A stretch of DNA of 64,000 nucleotides from Planococcus citri (lineage: Eukaryota; Arthropoda; Insecta; Hemiptera; Pseudococcidae). Shown piece by piece: positions 25,242 to 33,709 of this stretch. Both the position numbers and the translations under genes were made by a program. Every line of letters starts with the position of its first letter. Position 1 is the first letter of the stretch. The notes under the pieces are model-generated. The model was given only the letters and a program-made list of their open reading frames with translations, did not search any database and had not been told where the DNA came from. Location of the stretch: positions 42,442,836 to 42,506,835 of the forward strand of contig NC_088681.1 in the NCBI RefSeq assembly GCF_950023065.1. Reading direction: 5' to 3'.

Positions 25242-25345
25242 CTCTCAGAAAAATCATTTAATCCAACAGAGAAACAGGGCACTCTCCCTGGCTGACCTGA
25301 AGTAATGGTCTATCTCTTAATGTGGATTCTTTATTATTCTGAGAG
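25242..25345 (+). ncRNA. Leader RNA module A, copy 3
   Basis: Same core as the other copies. The basal stem is CTCTCAGAA (25242-25250) with TTCTGAGAG (25337-25345), different from copies 1 and 2 yet fully paired. The second stem is AATCCA with TGGATT. It lies between hairpins B1 and B2, so the two structure families are interleaved. Confidence 0.8.
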
Positions 25346-25361
25346 TCTATGTCTTTTCCTT

Positions 25362-25415
25362 GTCGAAAACCTTCATTTATGGTGGCCTGACCGCCTACTT
25401 GGAGTACTTTTCGAC
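25362..25415 (+). ncRNA. Leader hairpin B, copy 2
   Basis: GTCGAAAA (25362-25369) pairs with TTTTCGAC (25408-25415). The middle stem is CTTCA/TGGAG, with a G-U pair replacing one G-C pair of copy 1. The inner hairpin is GGTGG/CCGCC. Confidence 0.8.
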
Positions 25416-25428
25416 TAACATTCTTGGT

Positions 25429-25480
25429 CAGAAAACTCTCATTTATGGTGGCTTGCCCGCCTACTTGAGTAAGTTTTTTG
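25429..25480 (+). ncRNA. Leader hairpin B, copy 3
   Basis: CAGAAAACT (25429-25437) pairs with AGTTTTTTG (25472-25480), with one G-U pair. The middle stem is CTCA/TGAG: compared with copy 1, one base is lost on each side and pairing is kept. The inner hairpin is GGTGG/CCGCC. Confidence 0.75.
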
Positions 25481-25491
25481 GCTACTTATCC

Positions 25492-25541
25492 CGAAAACCC
25501 TCATTTATGGTGGCCTGCCCGCCTACTTGAGCAAGTTTTCG
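25492..25541 (+). ncRNA. Leader hairpin B, copy 4
   Basis: CGAAAAC (25492-25498) pairs with GTTTTCG (25535-25541). The middle stem is CTCA/TGAG and the inner hairpin is GGTGG/CCGCC. The outer stem differs from copy 3 and remains paired. Confidence 0.78.
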
Positions 25542-28130
25542 AAAAATAACCTCTTTCCAAAAATCTCAATTAAGTATGTAAATAGTTAGATTAGTTAGAA
25601 AAATGACTCGTGACTTAATTCGTAAACCAATCTCGTAATTATAGCCGCCTAACTAAAATTCAAACAGAATATTTTTAGATAGCAAAAATCTACATAAAAA
25701 TAGGATGGTTCAAAGTCGTAGGCCAACGCTTTAAACAAATCTTATACAAAAAAAAAAATAAGGTCTAAAAATAGTCTCTAACCAACAAAAAAAAAAGGTG
25801 AGCCAGGTATCTCTCTGTTTAATGGATTTCATACACGAAGTCCAGAGGATTAGAAAGGTGTCGGTAACCACTTAATAAAACTCAGGTAAAAATCGCTGGT
25901 CTCTTAATAGGTTTGAGGGTGACGATCCGACGATCTGTTGGTGACAGTAGAATTATCTAGAAAGGTTAGAAAAACATGTGTCGTGTATATTTTCGCGCCT
26001 ATGCTCGGAAATATATTACGATCATGTAATTAGTTAGGTCAATTAGGATTAAGATAGCTCAACGAAGCATAAGTAAAAACCAAAATTGTGATAGAAAACA
26101 AACTATTCCAAAGAAGCTATTAGATAGGAAAAATTTCCATACGTCATTATACTTTGTTAAGATCTGTAGAAAAATTAATATAAGAAAAACCCCATAAAAA
26201 TCGAAAAATTACAAAAATTACAAAAAAAAAAACCATAAATTAAGAATTAGATCACGAATTAGCCTAAGTTCAGAAATCAGTTTTAAAACTATCATTTTGG
26301 GTGTTTGCCTAAGATGATTATTTGTAAGTCTTTGCATCGAATTATTTATGTACATTTCCTATGAGCAAATACTCGTAAGAGATGGAAAAATAATTCAATT
26401 TAGTCCTATCTCATTTCCAAAATTTTCGTCTTTTAATTTCCAAAATTTTAAATACTCACATGCCAATAGTTTGGGACGCCTACAAGCTACTTGGTCTTTT
26501 CAAAATTCTCCGATCATTTTTAGTTACGTTCAATAGGCATTACTTTCTTTTTGATTTCATGATCTTGAATCGAATTTATTCCTTGCTTTTCAAGATATTC
26601 TTTCGATTTTATCATCGTCCACATTTTTTATGGTGATGGAACGTCATAATTTTGAAATCTTGAACGCATGAGAGAAAATGAAATTTGGTTTCTCAACAAA
26701 CCATCACCTCTCGGCGTATGTGTGGTTTGAGGAATTAAAGTTTCATCAGATCTCATAAGATTCAAATTGACAGTTTTGTCATCATAAATTATAAAACAGA
26801 CGAATAATAATTTTCGGTCTAAATCTTAGTTTGCGAAAACGAAGGGTTTAGAGAATTCTTGAAACGCATTAGTGGATAATTTATTCATAGAAAATCAATT
26901 AGAAAAGGTACCTTTGTCGCGTATTTTTGCGAGGCAGGTATAAGAAATAGGAACCCTGTAGTGAGACAGTGGCGTCTAAGTACAGATTCTCTATCTCTCT
27001 CTTGTCCGTTTTTTCTATCTCTCTCTTACAACCACTAAACATCTCGTGTGTGTATTTTTTCCTTCTTTTCTTTCGGTATATTTTTCTTTTATATACACAC
27101 ACTCTCAAAAATCAATTAATTTTTTTTTTGGATACACTTAGCCCTGTCTTATAACCATTCCCGAGCTCTAGTTATAATTCGGAGTCGCAAAGTTTATTCA
27201 ACCCTAAATATCTGTCTAATTTTTTTTTCTAAATAGGACTAATAATTTCGTCTAAAGAGGTGAAAAATATGTCACAGTACATATTTTTAAAGAGCTGAGA
27301 ATTCGGATCACCGCGATACCGTAACCTCCGCTTCCCCACCTCCACCCCCGCAAAACAGACTTACAAATTCGTATTTCGCTTGTCTCTCCCTTTCGGAAAT
27401 TATTTTTTGTATATAGAAAAAAGATAGGGAATTCGCATCGCGAAATCGTGTATAGGTATCTTAAAATTTCGTGATCAAGATAGAAATAGGTACATACGAA
27501 TGTGTACCTATTAACTATAAAATCAGCCTTTCTAAAGTATTAGTAATTCGTAAGATAAAATTAGTTAAACTTAAGTTTCTCAAAATAGGATTTTTTTGGA
27601 AAATACGTACACGTACTCGTCGTGCACATATTAGCCATATTTTTCAGTTAAACACTCGCGTCTTTAGGACCACCCCCACACCTAGGATCACTGTAAAGGG
27701 TTAAAAAATCATCCCCGCCCACTCGATAGTCAGATCAGAGGCACGAGCCAAATCAAATCATAATCAAAAATTATTTCTTGACTGGCTCTTGAGCTCTTCA
27801 GACCTTACCTTTCGAGTTCTTTTAAATTGCGTTAGCTATTAGGAACTTAGTATTTCCTCTCGTGTTTGATAATTTTTTTTATTCTGTTTAAACTCACTTT
27901 TCAAAAATTTGAATTCTCATCTTCAAACTCACATTGCTATCTAAGATCATTGCTAATTGTGCGTTTGTGTATTTTTTCGAATTCGAATCGAGTATTTTGC
28001 TGATTGTGTGTTCGTGAAATTTTTTCCTAAAAAATCCGCAACTTCAACACTTCGTAATTTTTTATTTAAATTTCCGTATTCGTATTCTGCGAACTCGTGA
28101 AAATTTAATAAAAATTCTTCAACATTGTGT
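25542..28130 (+). other. Remaining 5' leader, no gene seen
   Basis: This is A+T-rich sequence with A-runs near 25749, 25788 and 26221 and T-runs near 27120 and 27870. Open frames here are short (77 codons or fewer on the plus strand), several lack an ATG, and none has recognisable similarity. A hairpin CAAACCA (26697-26703)/TGGTTTG (26723-26729) is visible. I see no promoter or RNA gene. Together with the repeats, the leader from LTR to gag is about 4.6 kb, very long for a Gypsy element. Confidence 0.6.
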
Positions 28131-28420
28131 CTGTGACTCATCAAATATCCGAATTTTTGTACGAAATCGTGTAATTTGCGCCAGTATCGTGTATATCTGT
28201 GGCTTATCAAATACCGAATTCGTGTGTGGCAAAAATCGTGAATATTTGCGCCAGTACCGTTGAAGTTAGGGTAAATCTGTAACTCATCAAATATCCGAAT
28301 TTTTGTGCGAAATCGTGTAATTTGCGCCAGTATCGTGTAAAATCTGTGACTTATCAAATACCGAATTCGTTTCTGACAAAAATCGCGATTATTTGCGCCA
28401 GTACCGTTGAAGTTCGAACC
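28131..28420 (+). repeat. Two tandem copies of a 146-bp repeat just upstream of gag
   Basis: TCATCAAATATCCG recurs at 28138 and 28284. Each 146-bp unit consists of two related halves, each with TATCAAATA or ATCAAATA near its start and TTTGCGCCAGTA near its end. The pattern gives a long minus-strand open frame with internal repeats (27953-28480), which is treated as a by-product. The region lies in the leader, immediately 5' of the gag start. Confidence 0.8.
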
Positions 28421-28586
28421 CGCATTCGCAAACTCGTAATTTGTGCCTACTGACTCGTGCAAATTTTTCAAAATTCGCAAATTTGTGTCCGCCTCTCACT
28501 CACCCTACTTCGATATCGTTCCGGTTCAATCCGATCCAGTAACATTCCAGTCCGATTCGATCCAGTCAAACAGTGTAGCTCAATCC

Positions 28587-30653
28587 ATGGACACCCCAGC
28601 TTTAGGTACACGCAGTAAAGTGAGTAAAAAATTATCTAAACGCCAACCCGTAGATTGTGATAGATCAGTTCACAAATCTACACCCCCTGTTAACGTAAAA
28701 ATGGCGGATTTAAATCAAAATATTAATAACCCCAGTGATCCCAGTGCGCCTAATGACCCCAGTGTGTCCAATCCACCCACCGATTCTAATGCTCCTAACG
28801 TCTCCACTGATAAAGAAACACAAGCCACAGGTTCTGAACACTCATTCTTTAGCGATCATACCCAAATCTTTGCGAGAGAACAGTCTTCCGATGATGAGAT
28901 CTACTTAATACCAGGTGACGAAGGAATAGGTACCCAAGAATCAGGTGCCCGAGAGAATTCATATCCGTTTGACCCTGAAGTATTTAGAGATACCACCAAC
29001 GATAAGGTCTATGAAATCTTTAGAAACACTTGGAATTGGAATAATATGATTCAGACTGAAGTGAGACAAAATCTTGCAAATCAGAAAAAGGAATTGGCTT
29101 TGTTAACAAAATTCGTAACTAAGGCAAATGAGACTGCCATCTACGTCAATAATAAAGTATCAAACGTAGCAGTGGAATCGCATAAGAATTTGATGAAAGT
29201 AGGAGGATGGATAGATGAAGTAACTGACAAATTGAAGGCAACCCACATTGCATTGGATGAGACAACGGATGTAACGAAGGAAAATGCAACAGAAATTAAG
29301 AAAATCTCAAAGACTATAGACAAAATTCACCATGATAATGGAAAGCGTGATGATGGAAGTATGAGATTAGTGCGAGAGATAAATGCCATTAAAGAAAACA
29401 TGCGTAACACTCCACATGCTTCAGGAGTGAAGTCGAAATCGCTCGCAATTGACGCAGGATCTGTAAAGAATGCAGGAATTTCATTTACTGACGATCAATT
29501 ACATTTTCCTCACGAATTCCTGGATGAATTTGATAACTATTTTATGGAAACAAACGCCCTTGAAGGCCATAAGATCCTTGCTTTTAAGGGAGTGATCCAA
29601 ACTAAAACGAGAAATTCTTTCCTCGAAACAGTCCGAAACGTCCAATCTTATCTCGAATTGAAAAGTAAATTTTTGGATTTCTATTGGGATCGTAAAGCTC
29701 AGAATGAGGCACTGAAGGCATGTCGTTATGAATTTGTATATAGTGAAGATCTCAAGGATATGGCGAATAAGATGTCGAGATGGGCCAGATCTCTCATACA
29801 TCATCGTCATATGGATGAAGAGGAGATTATTGATCTATTGATAGGCAAAACTCCAGAGGATTACCAAGTTAGATTGACTCGGGACGGTCAATCAATGGAG
29901 GAATTCTTAGAGAAATTAGCCAAATTGACTAAAATTCAACGTGACCCGGATAATGAAGTACCGATAGTATTTCGACGTCAGTTTAAACGTAGATACGAAG
30001 ACCAGGTTGTTCCTCAAGGTGTGCGATATGTTAACAAATCGACTCAAACACCCCAAACTCAGGCCGTAACACCAGCGCCAAGAACATCAAACCCAAATTT
30101 GCCAATTCCACCGAACGATCAATTAATCGCTTTATGGAATCTCATAAAAACGGCACAACCTAATTTGAAAACTTTCAATCGTACCCCTGCGCAAACTGAA
30201 ACATCGAATTACGTCTCACCAACCAAAACTGCACCGACTTATCCTACAACGGAAAAACCGGAACAGAAAACGATACTTCAAAATCCACAACATCCAAAAC
30301 CAACGACGACCTTCACACCTCCCAATACGAGTCCAAAATTTTTTAATATCGATAAAAGCGGCAATGTAACCATGAACAAATTTAGACCAAAGACTCCTAC
30401 AACTACTCCAGCAGCTCCTGTCCAAACCGTACAATTTGATCCAGAATTGAACGAATATGTTGTCATCGATACCCATCAGCATGATCTAACTGACCAAGTA
30501 GCGATGTGTAACCTACTCAACACCATATTCGAAGACACGGAATCAGAAATAGAAAGAGAGAGTTTCACAGCTGCACTCCAATCGTTAATGATGAACATAC
30601 CATCAGAATCTGACGAAGCTCAATGCTCAACAGCGGGAAACGAAAGCCACTAG
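28587..30653 (+). CDS. gag: Gag polyprotein
   Basis: A 688-codon ORF. The frame is open upstream to at least 28443, but 28587 is its first ATG (context ATCCATGG). The N-terminal third is acidic and low-complexity, with repeated Pro-Ser-Asn-Asp. Residues about 148-272 look like a helical, coiled-coil-prone segment. Residues about 297-453 carry the Ty3/Gypsy Gag capsid pattern, from FPHEFLDEFDNYF through FLDFYWDRKAQNEALK to LIGKTPEDYQVRL. A basic patch (RRQFKRRYED) and a long Pro/Thr/Gln-rich region follow. No CCHC zinc knuckle is present, so RNA binding would rely on the basic region. Gag forms the cytoplasmic virus-like particle. The ORF ends at TAG 30651-30653, 10 nt after a frameshift site that gives access to pol. 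Identification rests on the capsid-like region and position. Confidence 0.88.
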   Translation: MDTPALGTRSKVSKKLSKRQPVDCDRSVHKSTPPVNVKMADLNQNINNPSDPSAPNDPSVSNPPTDSNAPNVSTDKETQATGSEHSFFSDHTQIFAREQSSDDEIYLIPGDEGIGTQESGARENSYPFDPEVFRDTTNDKVYEIFRNTWNWNNMIQTEVRQNLANQKKELALLTKFVTKANETAIYVNNKVSNVAVESHKNLMKVGGWIDEVTDKLKATHIALDETTDVTKENATEIKKISKTIDKIHHDNGKRDDGSMRLVREINAIKENMRNTPHASGVKSKSLAIDAGSVKNAGISFTDDQLHFPHEFLDEFDNYFMETNALEGHKILAFKGVIQTKTRNSFLETVRNVQSYLELKSKFLDFYWDRKAQNEALKACRYEFVYSEDLKDMANKMSRWARSLIHHRHMDEEEIIDLLIGKTPEDYQVRLTRDGQSMEEFLEKLAKLTKIQRDPDNEVPIVFRRQFKRRYEDQVVPQGVRYVNKSTQTPQTQAVTPAPRTSNPNLPIPPNDQLIALWNLIKTAQPNLKTFNRTPAQTETSNYVSPTKTAPTYPTTEKPEQKTILQNPQHPKPTTTFTPPNTSPKFFNIDKSGNVTMNKFRPKTPTTTPAAPVQTVQFDPELNEYVVIDTHQHDLTDQVAMCNLLNTIFEDTESEIERESFTAALQSLMMNIPSESDEAQCSTAGNESH

Positions 30654-31768
30654 GTAGCCAAGGGGCAACTCCTAGTGACTTCAGAGCCCCGATTGAAAAA
30701 TTAACGAAGACATACATCTGGGTCGGCGACGGATTATCCCATTATATGGCAAAAGGCGAGATCACCCCAGATACGGAACTTCCAGAATATCTACGAGACC
30801 AACTATCTCTGGAAGAACTCATCATCAGAATTGGAAGAGCAAAATTCCCAAGAAACTCAAACTACATCTTATCAGCAGGAATGTTAGAATTCAACTATTC
30901 ACGGAAACCGTATGCGGTAATTGAACACCAACTACATACAATAGTAGATGCACTACTCGACAAAGATGCAGAAAGTATCATGCTACTATTTCCTGTGATG
31001 AAACCACGGATAGAAGGAGAGCTGGATATAAAGTTGAACCGATACAAGGATATCAAGAACATATACATACGTGTAGCCAACAGTCCAAGAGTTACGTTTT
31101 TGAAAAACCCAGCGATGAGATTCTTATATACGGAAACCGTTTTGATAGGAGACAAAACCGTATTGAGACCTACGATTGGGGCACATCAGGAACTTCGACC
31201 GATTGAACAAAAATTCCATCTAAATACAGCAATGAACAGATATTTCATGGCAAATATTGAGTACTATGACACGAGAGATGCAATCTTCTCGGAAATTGCC
31301 AAGATCGAACTAGCAAAACGAAAACTCAGGACACCACAATTGGCACACATCGAAACTATCAACTTCCAGTCTGAAGAAGACATTAAATGTTTTCAAGCGA
31401 TAGTAACCAATAATATCCCTGATGAATCAGACAGTGATACACTCCAATGCAAAGAGATCAAATCAGCATCGGAACTAACACCACAGGACCTCGGTGAAAT
31501 ATTGATTGAAAGGATCAATCAATGGCCACAGTTACAGATCGACTACAACTCCGAAAAAATACAAAAACCCAAAAATAAAGGACTTGAGTCGATCGATGCA
31601 ATTGATAACACCTACTTCAGTAGCGAAGAACCTGCTGACCCTTCAACCACAGCCCAAATAGTGACTCAGAAAACCAATGATCCAACGTGCACGATACTCA
31701 TAATGGTTGGAAATAGGAGAGTTGCACTACAATTGGATTCTGGGGCACTTCCTAATGTCCTTTCTTGA
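30623..31768 (+). CDS. pol: Pol, first segment: SGNH-like domain and N-terminal part of aspartic protease
   Basis: The -1 frame relative to gag. It contains an ATG at 30623 but is most likely translated as a Gag-Pol fusion after frameshifting at 30635-30641. Codons from about 30704 to 31270 resemble an SGNH/GDSL-hydrolase fold: YIWVGDGLSHYM (block I; the usual Ser is Gly), a strand ending SAGMLEF at the block III position, and a strand ESIMLLFPV. Key catalytic residues are therefore absent or altered. Such a domain between gag and protease is not usual for Gypsy elements. At the C-terminus, LQLDSGALP (DSG at 31736-31744) is the retroviral-type aspartic protease active site. An in-frame TGA (31766-31768) stops translation eight codons later, although the frame continues open beyond it. 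The protease call is firm; the SGNH call is a pattern match only. Confidence 0.8.
   Translation: MLNSGKRKPLGSQGATPSDFRAPIEKLTKTYIWVGDGLSHYMAKGEITPDTELPEYLRDQLSLEELIIRIGRAKFPRNSNYILSAGMLEFNYSRKPYAVIEHQLHTIVDALLDKDAESIMLLFPVMKPRIEGELDIKLNRYKDIKNIYIRVANSPRVTFLKNPAMRFLYTETVLIGDKTVLRPTIGAHQELRPIEQKFHLNTAMNRYFMANIEYYDTRDAIFSEIAKIELAKRKLRTPQLAHIETINFQSEEDIKCFQAIVTNNIPDESDSDTLQCKEIKSASELTPQDLGEILIERINQWPQLQIDYNSEKIQKPKNKGLESIDAIDNTYFSSEEPADPSTTAQIVTQKTNDPTCTILIMVGNRRVALQLDSGALPNVLS
30635..30690 (+). promoter_or_regulatory. -1 ribosomal frameshift signal: slippery heptamer plus pseudoknot
   Basis: GGGAAAC (30635-30641) sits in the gag frame as G GGA AAC, the form needed for tandem -1 slippage. The same heptamer is used at the gag-pro junction of Mason-Pfizer monkey virus. 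A 6-nt spacer follows. Stem 1 is then CACTAGG (30648-30654) with CCTAGTG (30671-30677). Stem 2 is GGGGC from its loop (30662-30666) with GCCCC (30686-30690). Connecting loops are 7, 4 and 8 nt, a normal H-type pseudoknot. The pol frame opens after TGA 30611-30613, so the heptamer lies inside the gag-pol overlap. The arrangement is seen directly; efficiency is unknown. Confidence 0.88.
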
Positions 31769-33709
31769 GCGCTGATAAAGACATTCCTCGACGAGGCACC
31801 ACAATGGGTAAAATTCATCAAATTGAAGAAAAAGGACACGCTCAAATTAGCCGACAATTCGCTGATCCAATCAACGACCCACATTGTCGAAATTCGAATG
31901 CTAATTGGGACACAACAGATCAAGGTCCCCTTCTACATCATCGATGCTCCTGGACAAACCTTCATCATGGGAAGAATCTCCATGGATTACCTACGAATGA
32001 CGCTAGAGATACATAACCGACTTGCAAGATGCGAACCACCATTTTGCAATAGCTTCGTAGTTCCATTCCTACATCCTGACGAGTTTCAAAGTGCACTAAC
32101 GGTATTCGCAATGGATTGCGAAGATGGAGATTATGATTTCGACACATATTACGACAATCCATCAGAGACCGTGTATTCCTTAACTGAGCAAGAAATACAT
32201 GATGAACGACAATTTGCCAAGAATACGTACTTAGAAAATCTGCAAAAAGACCTAGAAGAGGCAAATGCAAACGGATTCGTCACAGAATGGCAAATGTGTC
32301 TGGCAAAAGCAGAATTAACCCGGTTCTGGGATATCTTCGACATGAATCCTGGAAAATATACCGGACACCAAGTTCATTTCAATTTTATTGAAGGAGACGA
32401 ACACCAAAAGAAATGGAGAGGTGAAAAATTTCGTCCTAGTAAAAAGCTTTTGCCTGCAATAAGAAAAGCAATTACGAAAATGCTCATGTTAGGAATCATC
32501 CGTTATTCGCACTCATGCTACATTAACACCATAGCACCCGTCATTAAGAAAAATGGAGATATAAGATTATGCCTTGATGCTGATGAACTTAACAAATTTC
32601 TCATGAATGTCCTTACTGAACCAAATACCATTTCTAGCATGTTATACGACAATCCAGGAGATAAGTTCTTTTGCACTCTTGATTTTACTGCTGGGTTTTG
32701 GCAACTTGAACTTGATGAGGAATCACGAAAGTACACCGCCTTCCAAGTTGAGGGGCAAGTTTACGAATTTACTCGGCTACCCTATGGTCTAAAGATATCA
32801 TCAGGAGAGTTCGTGAACATGATTAACCAAGTGATTGGTAATAAGGATGGTATTACGAAGTACGTAGATGACATTAAAATATCTGGAATGACATTTGAAG
32901 AGACTCTCGCGAGAATTATAAAGGTTTTCACGTTGATAAGAGCACATGGATTGAAGTTAAATCCGACTAAGACGCAGTTTTTCAAAAACCGCGCAGATCA
33001 TCTTGGCTTTGTGATTTCTGATAAAGGGATTGGAAAACAGAGCGATAAGATTAGGAAACTCGAAGAATTTGAGAAAAAGCATACAAAGCGTGGAAAATTT
33101 TCATTATCAAAGAAGAATGACATTTTAGCGTTAGTCGGTAACACCGGACTATATAGAGATTTTATCCCAGAGTATTCTCAAATTGTCAACCCGATATATG
33201 AATTAACCAAAGGAGACGTACCCGTTGAATGGACAGAACTACAACAGCGAGCCTTTGAGAAATTGAAAGAGGAATTTAGGAAAGATTTTAAGTTACAGCA
33301 GGCTCCGAAAGAAGGCGATCTTTACTTAGACACACAACTTTCCCCAGATGCAATGAATGGAGTTCTATTTCATATGGTGAATGAGGAAAAACGTATCATC
33401 ATGTTCATTTCAATTGCGTTTAAGGAACATCAGAAAAATTTCACACTTTTCGATCGTGAGATTATGTGTCTAGTCAAGTGTGTACAAAAGCTACAGATGT
33501 GGCTACATGGACGACTCACCCATGTAAGATCGAACCTTCTACCGATAATCAATCGATTCCGTGAAATCGCTCAAACTCATCGGAAAGCAGCTCATTGGAT
33601 TACAGTTTTGAATTGTTATGATTTACGATATGATATGAGTTTCTCCAATAAGGCACTGTACAAAGTAAAAGCTCCTGAATTAGAGATACAGAATGTAGAA
33701 TTGCTTTAA
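31769..33709 (+). CDS. pol: Pol, second segment: C-terminal protease, reverse transcriptase, degenerate RNase H
   Basis: Same frame as the preceding segment, from the TGA to a TAA at 33707-33709. It has no ATG suited to start it, so it would need read-through. It opens with the rest of the protease (IIDAPGQTFIMGRISM, the usual C-terminal ILG-type motif). Reverse transcriptase follows: DIRLCLDADELN, then LDFTAGFWQLEL with the first catalytic Asp at 32691, LPYGLKISSGEF, YVDD (32861-32872) and HLGFVIS. The Ty3-type RNase H comes next. Its first Asp (YLDTQLS, 33329) and Glu (FDREIMCLV, 33458) remain. The third position, normally in a TDH motif, reads VRSNLLP, and the terminal ADxLSR motif is missing, so the domain looks catalytically dead. 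A second RNase H lies in the next segment. Confidence 0.9.
   Translation, partial: ALIKTFLDEAPQWVKFIKLKKKDTLKLADNSLIQSTTHIVEIRMLIGTQQIKVPFYIIDAPGQTFIMGRISMDYLRMTLEIHNRLARCEPPFCNSFVVPFLHPDEFQSALTVFAMDCEDGDYDFDTYYDNPSETVYSLTEQEIHDERQFAKNTYLENLQKDLEEANANGFVTEWQMCLAKAELTRFWDIFDMNPGKYTGHQVHFNFIEGDEHQKKWRGEKFRPSKKLLPAIRKAITKMLMLGIIRYSHSCYINTIAPVIKKNGDIRLCLDADELNKFLMNVLTEPNTISSMLYDNPGDKFFCTLDFTAGFWQLELDEESRKYTAFQVEGQVYEFTRLPYGLKISSGEFVNMINQVIGNKDGITKYVDDIKISGMTFEETLARIIKVFTLIRAHGLKLNPTKTQFFKNRADHLGFVISDKGIGKQSDKIRKLEEFEKKHTKRGKFSLSKKNDILALVGNTGLYRDFIPEYSQIVNPIYELTKGDVPVEWTELQQRAFEKLKEEFRKDFKLQQAPKEGDLYLDTQLSPDAMNGVLFHMVNEEKRIIMFISIAFKEHQKNFTLFDREIMCLVKCVQKLQMWLHGRLTHVRSNLLPIINRFREIAQTHRKAAHWITVLNCYDLRYDMSFSNKALYKVKAPELEIQNVELL

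Noticed and set aside
27953..28480. 175-codon minus-strand open frame with internal repeats
   Set aside because: Its repeats are those of the 146-bp DNA repeat, and it is antisense to the element.
31766..33709. Altered genetic code explaining TGA and TAA in pol
   Set aside because: Only two stops occur in almost 6 kb of pol and none inside gag or the third ORF. A reassigned code would show many.
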